Assembly: GCA_002127295.1 (NCBI GenBank)
Contig: NFUV01000002.1
Location: forward strand, 372,001-436,000
Direction: 5' to 3'
DNA: 64,000 nucleotides
DNA from: Chitinophagaceae bacterium IBVUCB2
GTDB taxonomy: Bacteria; Bacteroidota; Bacteroidia; Chitinophagales; Chitinophagaceae
A model generated the notes under the pieces. It searched no databases. It saw only the letters and a program-made list of their open reading frames with translations, and was not told where the DNA came from. The position numbers and the translations under genes are program-made. Positions 1 through 7,467 of the stretch are shown one piece after another (within the stretch, counting starts at the first letter, position 1; every line of letters begins with the position of its first letter).

Positions 1-1
1 T

Positions 2-523
2 TATCTCACTATCATATTTGCAGTTGTTTACTTGTGGCGGTTCCATGTATCACACACAGGGCCATCCAGTCAACAGGAATATGAAATATCTATAGCAAAA
101 GCTGAATTAAAAACACAGGAGTACCTGAAAGCAAAAGGGGATGCTGTGGATGAAAATACAGTAACACTTCTAAAGGGCACAGAAGATCTTGCTGCAGGTA
201 AAATTATATACATGAAATCATGTGCTTCTTGTCATACAGAGACAGGAGCAGGTAATGTGGGTCCAAACCTTACCGATAATTATTGGATACATGGCAACGA
301 TGTGAAAAGTATTTTCAAAACTATACGCTATGGAATTAATGCGATGCCGCAGTGGCAAAATACTTATTCTAATAAGCAATTGGCACAAGTAACCAGCTAT
401 ATCAAAACACTGGTAGGAACAAATCCTCCTAATGGGAAAGCAGCACAGGGAACTGAAATGAAAGACGAAGTACCAGCAGCTAAACCTGCAGCCGACTCTG
501 CCACTGTAAAAGAGATAAAATAG
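2..523 (+). CDS. ccoP: cbb3-type cytochrome c oxidase subunit CcoP, C-terminal part
   Basis: The reading frame is already open at base 2, so the gene begins outside the window. The visible 173 residues start with the end of a hydrophobic helix (TIIFAVVYLW), followed by a linker and a class I cytochrome c domain with the heme-binding CASCH motif near base 221. The Met in GINAMPQW is the likely axial ligand. The tail is Ala/Pro/Lys-rich. In the cbb3 oxidase complex CcoP passes electrons from cytochrome c to the CcoO/CcoN core at the inner membrane, with its heme domain in the periplasm. Only one CxxCH motif is visible; a second could lie upstream. The ccoG and ccoH genes that follow support the call strongly. 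Confidence 0.85.
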   Translation, partial: YLTIIFAVVYLWRFHVSHTGPSSQQEYEISIAKAELKTQEYLKAKGDAVDENTVTLLKGTEDLAAGKIIYMKSCASCHTETGAGNVGPNLTDNYWIHGNDVKSIFKTIRYGINAMPQWQNTYSNKQLAQVTSYIKTLVGTNPPNGKAAQGTEMKDEVPAAKPAADSATVKEIK

Positions 524-550
524 GGAAGGACAATTGAAAGCTGTAAAATT

Positions 551-1978
551 ATGAGCAACGTTGAAAATGATACTACTCCCTTACAGAACGAATCATTCCG
601 TGATAGAATAGCAACCGTAGATGAAAAAGGTAAAAGAAAATGGGTGTATGCACAAAAACCTAAAGGTCGCTTTTACAATATCCGTACCTGGGTAAGCTGG
701 GGGTTCTTTGCTTTGTTTTTTGCTTTACCATTCATTAAAGTAAATGACCGGCCGCTATTTCTTTTTGATATTACAGAAACAAAGTTCATCATATTCGGAA
801 AAATATTCTGGGCACAGGATTTTTTCATCTTTGGATTGACCATGGTGACATTTATCATCTTCATTGTTCTTTTCACTGCAGCTTTTGGAAGATTGTTTTG
901 TGGATGGGTTTGCCCGCAAACAATATTTATGGAAATGCTGTTTCGTAAAGTAGAATACTTGATAGAAGGGGATGCAGCACAGCAAAAATTATTAAACAAT
1001 TCCCCCTGGACTGCCACCAAGATCAGGAAAAAGATAATCAAACACATTCTTTTTTATTTACTGGCCTTTATAATTGCCAATTTCTTTTTGGCCTATATCA
1101 TTGGTATTGATGATTTAAAAAAGATCATCAGTGAGCCATTGGGTAATCATATTGGTGGTTTTCTTTCCATACTCGGCTTTGCAGGTATATTTTATGGTGT
1201 ATATGCTTTTTTCAGGGAACAGGTTTGCACCGTTGTATGTCCTTATGGAAGATTGCAAAGTGTGTTATTGGATAAAAATTCTATGGTCGTTGCGTACGAT
1301 TATCAACGGGGAGAACCAAGAGGAAAATTTAAGAAGACAATGCAGCCGGCACAAATCGCCGGCGATTGTATAGACTGTTTTCAATGTGTAAAAGTATGTC
1401 CAACCGGTATTGATATTCGAAATGGTACACAAATGGAATGTGTAGGTTGCACTGCTTGTATCGATGCCTGCGACAGGATGATGGAAGCGGTGAAAAAACC
1501 GCTTGGCCTTATCCGCTATGCATCAGAAAATGGAATTACTGAAGGGAAAAAACTTCGCTACACCGGCCGCATGAAATTTTATACCCTTATTCTAATTCTG
1601 TTAACCGGGGTACTAACCGTATTACTTGTTACCAGGAAAGATGTGGGTGGTACAATTGTAAGAGCCAAAGGACAATTATTCCAGGAAAGAGGAACAGACA
1701 GTTTATCGAACCTGTACACTATTAAAGTAATCAACAAAACTATTAAAGACATACCGCTTACACTTCGGTTGGAAAATGCACCCGGCCGCATCATTGAGGC
1801 AGATGGGAAAGATATATTGGTACAAAAAGAAGGACAGGGGAAGGGTTCATTCTTTATCGTGTTACCCAAAAATTTTGTGAACAAAAGAAAAACAAGTGTC
1901 CGGGTAGGATTATACCAGGGCGATAAAAAAATAACCAGCATCAAAACAAATTTTATGGGCCCCTTTAACCGGCTCTAA
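551..1978 (+). CDS. ccoG: cbb3 oxidase accessory protein CcoG (FixG/RdxA), polyferredoxin
   Basis: A 475-residue inner-membrane protein that reduces copper for assembly of the cbb3 oxidase CuB centre (family knowledge). The N-terminal half holds several hydrophobic helices, with a CGWVCPQ motif at about 117-123 and a Cys pair near 226/230. A cytoplasmic two-cluster ferredoxin follows, with cysteines at about 273, 276, 279, 283 and then 297, 300, 303, 307. The C-terminal 150 residues form the periplasmic immunoglobulin-like FixG domain after another helix. It starts 27 bases after ccoP and is followed by ccoH, the usual ccoNOP-GH order. Length and cysteine pattern match the family. Confidence 0.93.
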   Translation: MSNVENDTTPLQNESFRDRIATVDEKGKRKWVYAQKPKGRFYNIRTWVSWGFFALFFALPFIKVNDRPLFLFDITETKFIIFGKIFWAQDFFIFGLTMVTFIIFIVLFTAAFGRLFCGWVCPQTIFMEMLFRKVEYLIEGDAAQQKLLNNSPWTATKIRKKIIKHILFYLLAFIIANFFLAYIIGIDDLKKIISEPLGNHIGGFLSILGFAGIFYGVYAFFREQVCTVVCPYGRLQSVLLDKNSMVVAYDYQRGEPRGKFKKTMQPAQIAGDCIDCFQCVKVCPTGIDIRNGTQMECVGCTACIDACDRMMEAVKKPLGLIRYASENGITEGKKLRYTGRMKFYTLILILLTGVLTVLLVTRKDVGGTIVRAKGQLFQERGTDSLSNLYTIKVINKTIKDIPLTLRLENAPGRIIEADGKDILVQKEGQGKGSFFIVLPKNFVNKRKTSVRVGLYQGDKKITSIKTNFMGPFNRL

Positions 1979-1995
1979 TTAATAAATTATTCAGT

Positions 1996-2433
1996 ATGAA
2001 TTGGGGAAATAAATTGCTGCTCACTTTTATAGTGTTTGCTTCGGGAATGGGCTATCTCGTTTATCGCTCCATGAATGTGAACTTCGAGCTGGTAGAAAAA
2101 GAATATTACAAAAGCGAACTCCGCTATCAACAAGTGATCGATGGCACCAATCGTGTAAATGAACTCACTTCTTTAGTAACTGTTGAACAGACCAGTGATG
2201 GATTTGTGTTACAGTTACCCACTGAAATGAAGGATAAGACTATCGCTGGCGATATTTGGTTTTACTGCGCTTATGATGAGAAAAAGGATAAACGAATCCC
2301 TTTGCGATTGGATGTAAATGCAGCTCAGCATTTTCAACCAACTTTTATTTCGCCGGGGAAATACACAGTTAAAATTAGCTGGACCAGTGAGAACAGAAAT
2401 TTTTATGCTGAAAAATTGCTAACCGTTATATAA
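1996..2433 (+). CDS. ccoH: cbb3 oxidase assembly protein CcoH (FixH)
   Basis: A 145-residue FixH-family protein with one N-terminal transmembrane helix (LLLTFIVFASGMGYLVYRSM) and a periplasmic beta-rich domain. FixH/CcoH proteins are needed for stable assembly of cbb3 oxidase. It lies 17 bases after ccoG, and its stop codon overlaps the next start by one base, so the genes are probably co-translated. Nothing is missing compared with Bacteroidota homologues. The identity rests on family resemblance plus position; the sequence itself is not highly conserved. Confidence 0.85.
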   Translation: MNWGNKLLLTFIVFASGMGYLVYRSMNVNFELVEKEYYKSELRYQQVIDGTNRVNELTSLVTVEQTSDGFVLQLPTEMKDKTIAGDIWFYCAYDEKKDKRIPLRLDVNAAQHFQPTFISPGKYTVKISWTSENRNFYAEKLLTVI

Positions 2434-3146
2434 TGCTATGGCCTGTTCTAATATCGGGATTTGTACTTGGTGCCGCTGGTAGCCTGCATTGCATTGGTAT
2501 GTGCGGGCCACTAAGCCTCGCCTTACCCATTCACCATTTATCTAACATCAGGAAATTTTTTTCTCTGTTGCTATATCAATTGGGTAGAATTATTACTTAT
2601 TCAGCTATAGGGTTATTATTCGGCCTTGCCGGGAGAAGAATTTACATAGCTGGGTACCAGCAATATTTTTCTATAGTAATGGGCATACTTGTACTTGGAC
2701 TTTCTGTAATGTATTTCATGCGGCATACAACAATTCATTTAAAATTTCTTAACAGGTTTTATTTCTTTGTTCAACGTCAGATAGCAATTTTATTAAAATC
2801 GGCTACCCGGCCTTCCGGCTTTTTATTAATGGGCATGGCCAACGGCTTGCTTCCCTGCGGAATGATTTATATTGCTCTTGCCGCTACACTTTCTTTTACA
2901 GAGATATTTCAAAGTGTAGCTTTCATGGCTATGTTTGGTGCTGGTACATTACCAGCTATGATGTTAGCAGGGTTTGCCGGGCAAATGATAAAGCCCGGCT
3001 GGAGAATTTCTATGCAAAAGATGATACCAGTATTTATTTCAGCCATGGGCATATTACTGGTGTTAAGGGGGATGAATCTTGGCATTCCATTTATAAGCCC
3101 GGAATTACAACAGTCTGCAGCTGATCCAATTATTTGTCGCCCTTAA
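2433..3146 (+). CDS. Sulfite exporter TauE/SafE- or DsbD_2-like membrane protein
   Basis: A 237-residue polytopic membrane protein with about six hydrophobic helices. Helix 1 ends in HCIGMCGP (cysteines at 20 and 24), the hallmark of the DsbD-like/UreH family found beside cbb3 oxidase genes in Bacteroidota. A second conserved block, NGLLPCGMIYIAL, lies near residue 135. Members are thought to move reducing equivalents or copper for oxidase assembly, but the function here is inferred only from its position at the end of the ccoG-ccoH operon. The ATG overlaps the ccoH stop by one base. Confidence 0.8.
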   Translation: MLWPVLISGFVLGAAGSLHCIGMCGPLSLALPIHHLSNIRKFFSLLLYQLGRIITYSAIGLLFGLAGRRIYIAGYQQYFSIVMGILVLGLSVMYFMRHTTIHLKFLNRFYFFVQRQIAILLKSATRPSGFLLMGMANGLLPCGMIYIALAATLSFTEIFQSVAFMAMFGAGTLPAMMLAGFAGQMIKPGWRISMQKMIPVFISAMGILLVLRGMNLGIPFISPELQQSAADPIICRP

Positions 3147-3232
3147 GGTCTGATAATAATCATTTAAATGCATAACTGGCCTCATAGCATGCCGGCCGAG
3201 TTGCTTCTATTTTGCGGGAGAACATTTGTTTT

Positions 3233-3880
3233 ATGCGCAAGCTTATAATATTAATAATCCTGTCTTCTTTTCTGCAAAGTTGTGTTACTCCACGGGTAGA
3301 AACGATATGGAAAGCAGAATACCCCTTACCATACCAGCATAAAAAAATATTGGTAGTGGCTATCGTAACGGGCAATAACGATTCATTGCAGGCAGAAATA
3401 GAAAAAGCCATGGTACAACAACTAGTATCATACGGATACGAAGCTGTTTCTTACAGCAATGGGTTTAGTGTATATGAAATGAGTCGCTTTACACAGGAAG
3501 CTGCCTATTTTGCACTTTGTGATAAAGGGATCGATGCTGTGCTTACTTTGGCCAATGTAGACCCATCGCTAACCATCTCCTTAAAAAAAGGTACCCGAAC
3601 AAGGTACCCGGCTAGCTTTTACTACAATCATATTTGGGATTACCGGAATTTAAAGACCGGTCCTATAGATAATAAAAGCAAGCCATCAGTTTGGGAATGT
3701 ATTATGTTTGATTTACCCTCTCTTGAACAACAAAGTGTATTACAAGTCAAATCGCTATCTCCATTAAAGAAACAAAACGAGGCCATATGGTTATCCCAAA
3801 ATATTATTGGTAAAATGGTGGCCGAGAAAATAATCAGAAAGCAAAATATTACTTCGCCGGGCACAATTAAAGGCTTTTAG
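3233..3880 (+). CDS. Putative lipoprotein of unknown function
   Basis: The ATG at 3233 gives 215 residues with a clean lipoprotein signal (MRKLIILIILSSFLQSC, Cys at 17). An in-frame TTG at 3212 would add seven residues and bury the signal, so I reject it. A TATTTTG-like -7 box near 3208 also favours the later start. The mature part has an alternating alpha/beta pattern beginning KILVVAIVTGNNDSLQAEIE, like the DUF4136 or TolB/CsgG-like lipoproteins that start with a strand and a helix, but I do not recognise the family with certainty. It stands alone between the oxidase locus and metal cluster A. Confidence 0.7.
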   Translation: MRKLIILIILSSFLQSCVTPRVETIWKAEYPLPYQHKKILVVAIVTGNNDSLQAEIEKAMVQQLVSYGYEAVSYSNGFSVYEMSRFTQEAAYFALCDKGIDAVLTLANVDPSLTISLKKGTRTRYPASFYYNHIWDYRNLKTGPIDNKSKPSVWECIMFDLPSLEQQSVLQVKSLSPLKKQNEAIWLSQNIIGKMVAEKIIRKQNITSPGTIKGF

Positions 3881-4037
3881 ATCCAGGATTCGAAAATGTG
3901 GCCGCCATATCCCATCTTACTGACTCACTTCTGATTTTATTGAAGAGCTTCGATAAAATAGGAACAGAAATTCAATACAAAAGTAAAGAGGTGCAAATTT
4001 TTTTTCGTTTCGGCTTTAGCTTATTTTTAAATGAATT

Positions 4038-4595
4038 ATGAAATTATACATAAAGAATATGGTTTGTAACCGTTGTATAATGGTTGTAAAACAAGAACTG
4101 GAAAATCTAAAAATACTTCCTGCTTTTGTCAGCCTGGGCGAAGTAGAATTGGCAAAGCCAGCTACAAACAAACAATTACATTCATTATCTAAAAACTTGC
4201 AGGATTTAGGGTTTGAAATACTGGATGATAAAAAGCAAAAACAAATAGAAAAAATTAAGAGTTTGCTGATAAAAAAAGTGCAGTCTGGTAATATAGAAGA
4301 GCATTTCAGCATCACTGCTTATTTAACCAAAGAAATAAACAAGGACTATAGTTATATTACCCGGTTGTTTTCCGAAGTAGAAGGCATTACTATTGAGCAA
4401 TTCTTTATCCTGCAAAAGATTGAGAAAGTTAAAGAGTGGTTGGTATATGGCGAATTGAACTTAAGTGAAATTTCATACCAATTGGGATATAGTAGCGTAG
4501 CTCATCTTTCTGCTCAGTTTAAAAAAGTAACCGGCTTTTCACCCAGTCAATTTAAAAAAATCAGGGGTCAGCGTAAGTTCCTTGATGAAGTATAG
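4038..4595 (+). CDS. AraC-type regulator with N-terminal HMA-like metal-sensing domain (copy 1)
   Basis: A 185-residue protein in two parts. Residues 1-75 look like a ferredoxin-fold heavy-metal-associated (HMA) domain with MVCNRC (cysteines 10 and 13) after the first strand. Residues 85-185 are an AraC-family DNA-binding domain ending in the second helix-turn-helix block (LSEISYQLGYSSVAHLSAQFKKVTG, residues about 145-170). The natural reading is a cytoplasmic metal-responsive activator in which Cu(I) or another soft metal binds the two cysteines. It sits just upstream of the HMA-MauE gene, whose promoter carries a candidate operator. A close paralogue in the same arrangement lies at 35256-35840. 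The metal and the DNA target are inferred. Confidence 0.85.
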   Translation: MKLYIKNMVCNRCIMVVKQELENLKILPAFVSLGEVELAKPATNKQLHSLSKNLQDLGFEILDDKKQKQIEKIKSLLIKKVQSGNIEEHFSITAYLTKEINKDYSYITRLFSEVEGITIEQFFILQKIEKVKEWLVYGELNLSEISYQLGYSSVAHLSAQFKKVTGFSPSQFKKIRGQRKFLDEV

Positions 4596-4611
4596 CATTT
4601 AAATACAATTC

Positions 4612-4658
4612 TTTTCCATAATACTGTAACTCCCGGCAAATCCATCGAAATACCTTTG
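4612..4658 (+). promoter_or_regulatory. Promoter with candidate HMA-AraC operator, HMA-MauE copy 1
   Basis: TTTTCCATAATACTGTAAC at 4612-4630 is followed by exactly 20 bases and then TACCTTTG (4651-4658), a good Bacteroidota -7 box. The TGTAAC part takes the place of the -33 element. The same layout occurs upstream of four other metal genes in this window. Transcription would start near 4664, which excludes the TTG at 4656 as translation start. Confidence 0.6.
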
Positions 4659-4676
4659 TGTTATAAATCTATTAAT

Positions 4677-5390
4677 ATGACACATACCTATAAACTTACG
4701 GGAATGACCTGCGGCAATTGCGAGGCAAAAGTAAAAAGTAGCCTGCTGTTGGTACCCGGTGTAACAGAAGTGGAAGTATCTAAAGAAAAGCAAACGGCCA
4801 CCATCAGCATGGAAAAGCATATTGCTTTGTCTTCTTTTCAAAATGCGTTGGATCCGAAATACATCCTTACTGCAGACCAACACAACGAAGTTGCAGAACA
4901 GACCAAAAACTGGCTAGTTACCTATAAACCCGTGTTACTGATTTTTGCCTATATCACCGGCATTACATTGCTTGTTGAATGGATGCAGGGTGGCTTTTTG
5001 TGGATGCGTTGGATGAACCACTTTATGGCCGCTTTTTTCCTGGTATTTTCTTTTTTCAAGTTGCTGAATATAAAAGGCTTTGCAGAAAGCTACAGCATGT
5101 ATGATATAGTGGCTAAACAATGGAAAGGCTGGGGATATGTGTATGCTTTTACAGAACTGGCTTTAGGTATCGCATTTCTTACAGGCTTTAATCCTATTGT
5201 TACTAATGCAGTTACCTTTGTTGTAATGACGGTGAGCATTGTGGGAGTTTTACAAAGTGTACTAAATAAGAAAAAAATAAAATGTGCATGCCTGGGAGAT
5301 GTGTTTAATCTGCCCATGAGCACTATTACGATAATAGAAGATGCACTGATGATTGGAATGAGTGGCTTTATGTTATTAGCTGTACTGTAA
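4677..5390 (+). CDS. HMA domain fused to MauE/DoxX-like membrane protein (copy 1)
   Basis: A 237-residue protein. Residues 1-70 form a classical HMA domain with MTCGNC (Cys at 12 and 15). Residues 85-237 hold four hydrophobic helices of the MauE/DoxX type, with CACLG at 203-207, the cysteine pair typical of MauE-like redox membrane proteins. It probably takes metal, or electrons for metal reduction, through the inner membrane. The ATG at 4677 is chosen because the upstream in-frame TTG (4656) lies inside the -7 box. The stop overlaps the start of a 27-residue gene (TAATG). A paralogue with the same neighbours is at 35910-36650. The substrate is not evident from sequence. Confidence 0.85.
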   Translation: MTHTYKLTGMTCGNCEAKVKSSLLLVPGVTEVEVSKEKQTATISMEKHIALSSFQNALDPKYILTADQHNEVAEQTKNWLVTYKPVLLIFAYITGITLLVEWMQGGFLWMRWMNHFMAAFFLVFSFFKLLNIKGFAESYSMYDIVAKQWKGWGYVYAFTELALGIAFLTGFNPIVTNAVTFVVMTVSIVGVLQSVLNKKKIKCACLGDVFNLPMSTITIIEDALMIGMSGFMLLAVL

Positions 5391-5473
5391 TGACTACTAT
5401 AAAATCAATAGGACAATTTTTCTGGAAAATCTTTAAATCTATTTTTGTAAGAAAAAAGGATTGTTGTAAGTGA
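5390..5473 (+). CDS. 27-residue microprotein ending KKDCCK (copy 1)
   Basis: A short frame that starts on the TAATG overlap with the HMA-MauE stop and encodes 27 residues: an amphipathic, aromatic-rich stretch (IGQFFWKIFKSIFV) followed by a basic tail with two adjacent cysteines (RKKDCCK). The paralogous module at 36650-36733 encodes the same protein with 24 of 27 residues identical; eight further codons differ only synonymously, and the stop codon differs (TGA versus TAA). That pattern indicates selection on the peptide. The stop-start overlap implies translational coupling. The vicinal cysteines suggest soft-metal binding or transfer beside the membrane partner; this is inference. I know of no named family. 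Confidence 0.75.
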   Translation: MTTIKSIGQFFWKIFKSIFVRKKDCCK

Positions 5474-5485
5474 AAAGCGAAGAAT

Positions 5486-5550
5486 GTCATAATTCTGTAA
5501 CTTTTACCCATAATTCTATCAACTCATTTCCATAAAATAGGCTAATTTTG
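5486..5550 (+). promoter_or_regulatory. Promoter with tandem candidate operators, HYC_CC_PP gene
   Basis: Two copies of the shared element lie in tandem: GTCATAATTCTGTAAC at 5486-5501 and ACCCATAATTCTATCAAC at 5506-5523. TAATTTTG (5543-5550) follows 19 bases after the second copy. A further TTTCCATA half-match is at 5527-5534. The -7 box ends only five bases before the GTG start at 5556, so the message may be leaderless. Confidence 0.55.
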
Positions 5551-5555
5551 ACAAA

Positions 5556-5942
5556 GTGAAGAAAACGGTAGTCATATTATTAATGCTCATTTATGGTTCT
5601 GCAACCATGGGGGCTAATGTACACCTGCACTATTGTATGAATGAATTGGTTGGCTGGAGCTTCCTGCACAGTGAAGATGAAGAGTGCGGAAGATGTGGCA
5701 TGAAAGAAGATTCAACCGGCTGTTGCAAAGACGAACACAAGCATTTTAAACTAAAAGCTGACCACCAGAAAGCTGCGCCGGGATTTATAGCAAACTATGC
5801 GGCCCCCGCAATACTTACTCCCATTCCTGATTTTAATTTTCAACTCCATGAAAAGGATATTGAAAATTATATTACTTGCCATGCACCCCCGGATATTGGC
5901 AATACAAGGCTGCATATTCTTCATAGCGTTTTCCTGATATGA
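5556..5942 (+). CDS. HYC_CC_PP family secreted protein
   Basis: A 128-residue protein with a signal peptide and the three signatures that name this Bacteroidota family: HYC at 25-27, CC at 56-57 within GCCKDEHKH, and PP at 111-112 (CHAPPD). Further Cys and His residues (ECGRCGM, HKH) make metal binding likely. Start is GTG at 5556; the next in-frame ATG (codon 10) would destroy the signal peptide. It follows its own promoter with two candidate operators, right after the microprotein gene. A divergent relative with a His-rich middle is at 47353-47874 behind the same type of promoter. Biochemical function is unknown; a role in copper handling is inferred from context. Confidence 0.8.
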   Translation: MKKTVVILLMLIYGSATMGANVHLHYCMNELVGWSFLHSEDEECGRCGMKEDSTGCCKDEHKHFKLKADHQKAAPGFIANYAAPAILTPIPDFNFQLHEKDIENYITCHAPPDIGNTRLHILHSVFLI

Positions 5943-5962
5943 TTTTACATTGAAAATGATAT

Positions 5963-5986
5963 GCCGACACTGCGCAGTGTATCGGC
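5963..5986 (+). terminator. Possible hairpin after the HYC_CC_PP gene
   Basis: GCCGACACTG (5963-5972) can pair with CAGTGTATCGGC (5975-5986) leaving a two-base bulge. There is no T-run after it, so it may be a transcript-stabilising hairpin or a weak terminator. Confidence 0.3.
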
Positions 5987-6079
5987 TATTATGGCATTCC
6001 CGTACTCAACATTTTATTATCAGATAGTTTAAAGAAAAGGAAACGGAGTTAACAATTCCATTTCATAAAAACAAACATC

Positions 6080-6943
6080 ATGAGTAAAGCAATTATTATA
6101 TTATCAATGGTTAGTTGGCTATCAACTACTGCATCTTATGCACAGATTAAAAATGCCAAAACAGAAACTATAAAAGTATATGGCAACTGTGGTATGTGCG
6201 AAACAAACATTGAGAATGCAGGAAGCAAATCAAAACTCTATAAAACTGACTGGAATGTAGATACCAAAATGGCATCAATTACATACGACAGTAAGAGAAC
6301 AACTTCTGATGCAGTATTAAAAAGTATTGCGCTTTCTGGTTACGACAATGCAAGTTTTTTAGCTCCTGATGATACTTATAGCAACCTTCCGGCATGCTGT
6401 AAATACGACAGGGTAAGTAAAATTGCCGTTGCCAGTAATAACACCATAGCAGGAAATGCGGTGCATACCGGGCATGAGCAGGAGAATAGCATTACGAAAA
6501 ACCAGGAAATAAGCCAGCTAAAAGCAGTTTTTGACAACTACTTTGCATTAAAAGATGCGTTGGTTAAAACAGATGGCAACACAGCATCTGCCAGTGCTGC
6601 GGCTTTACTAATTGCATTGGAGAAAATAGAAATGGACAAATTGAAAATGAATGAGCATACTATTTGGATGAAAGTAGAAAAGGCATTAAAAGCAGATGCT
6701 CAGCATATCAAGGAGAACAAAACTACAGAGCATCAACGGGAACATTTTATATCTCTTTCTAAAAATATGTACGAACTTATTAAAGAAGCAAAGCCTGCGG
6801 AAACAGTCTACTACCAGCATTGCCCGATGGCAAATGACGGTAAAGGGGCAAATTGGCTAAGTAAAGAGAGTGTAATTAAGAATCCCTACTACGGAAATCA
6901 AATGCTTTCCTGTGGAAAAGTGGTAGAAACTATTAAACAATAA
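6080..6943 (+). CDS. Secreted HMA domain plus DUF3347 protein
   Basis: A 287-residue exported protein (signal peptide ending ASYAQ near 21). Residues 28-110 form an HMA-like domain with GNCGMC (Cys 37 and 40) and a distal LPACCKYDR motif that adds a second cysteine pair. The rest is DUF3347, with the usual HCPMA near 246-250, NPYYG and MLSCG blocks at the end. DUF3347 occurs in Bacteroidota CusB-like adaptors and metal-binding proteins. It probably carries Cu(I) in the periplasm. It is followed after 10 bases by another secreted HMA protein, so they are likely co-transcribed. The metal is inferred from domains and context. Confidence 0.82.
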   Translation: MSKAIIILSMVSWLSTTASYAQIKNAKTETIKVYGNCGMCETNIENAGSKSKLYKTDWNVDTKMASITYDSKRTTSDAVLKSIALSGYDNASFLAPDDTYSNLPACCKYDRVSKIAVASNNTIAGNAVHTGHEQENSITKNQEISQLKAVFDNYFALKDALVKTDGNTASASAAALLIALEKIEMDKLKMNEHTIWMKVEKALKADAQHIKENKTTEHQREHFISLSKNMYELIKEAKPAETVYYQHCPMANDGKGANWLSKESVIKNPYYGNQMLSCGKVVETIKQ

Positions 6944-6953
6944 AAATATATAC

Positions 6954-7466
6954 ATGAAAAAAATATTGATTGGCGCAATCCTCCTATTTGCATCTGTAAT
7001 TACAAATGCACAAATCACAAAAGCAGAATTAACGGCCACTGGCCTTACTTGTTCTATGTGTTCAAAAGCTACCTACAAACAGTTAGCAGCCTTACCCGAA
7101 GTGGAAAAAGTAGAAACAGATCTAAATAAAACGGCTTTTATACTTCATTTCAAAAATGGGAGTACTGTAAACCCCGGAAATTTGAAAAAGGCAGTAGAAG
7201 ACGCTGGTTTCGCTGTTGGCGAATTAGTAGTTGTATTCAACTTTAGTAATCAGAAAGCAGAAGATAACAGTTCTTTTACGCAAGATAATATTACATACAC
7301 TTTTATGGAAACTAAGGCCGGTGTTTTAGCGGGTGAAGTAAAAGTTCAAATACTTGACAAAGGATTTATAGTAGAGAAAGAGTATAAAAAACTTTCAAAA
7401 CTGGTAAAGAAATATCCTGGCTATGCAGCAGCAACTAATAATTTCTATCACATCAAAACATTGTAG
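6954..7466 (+). CDS. Secreted HMA-domain protein
   Basis: A 170-residue protein with a signal peptide (MKKILIGAILLFASVITNAQ) and one HMA domain at 22-90 carrying GLTCSMC (Cys 33 and 36). The remaining 80 residues are beta-rich and I cannot assign them. A periplasmic metallochaperone role is likely. It lies 10 bases after the HMA-DUF3347 gene and one base before the next start, which indicates an operon. Confidence 0.78.
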   Translation: MKKILIGAILLFASVITNAQITKAELTATGLTCSMCSKATYKQLAALPEVEKVETDLNKTAFILHFKNGSTVNPGNLKKAVEDAGFAVGELVVVFNFSNQKAEDNSSFTQDNITYTFMETKAGVLAGEVKVQILDKGFIVEKEYKKLSKLVKKYPGYAAATNNFYHIKTL

Positions 7467-7467
7467 T

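Noticed and set aside
3212-3232. Upstream TTG start for the lipoprotein gene
   Set aside because: It lies at the -7 box and would precede the signal peptide with non-typical residues.
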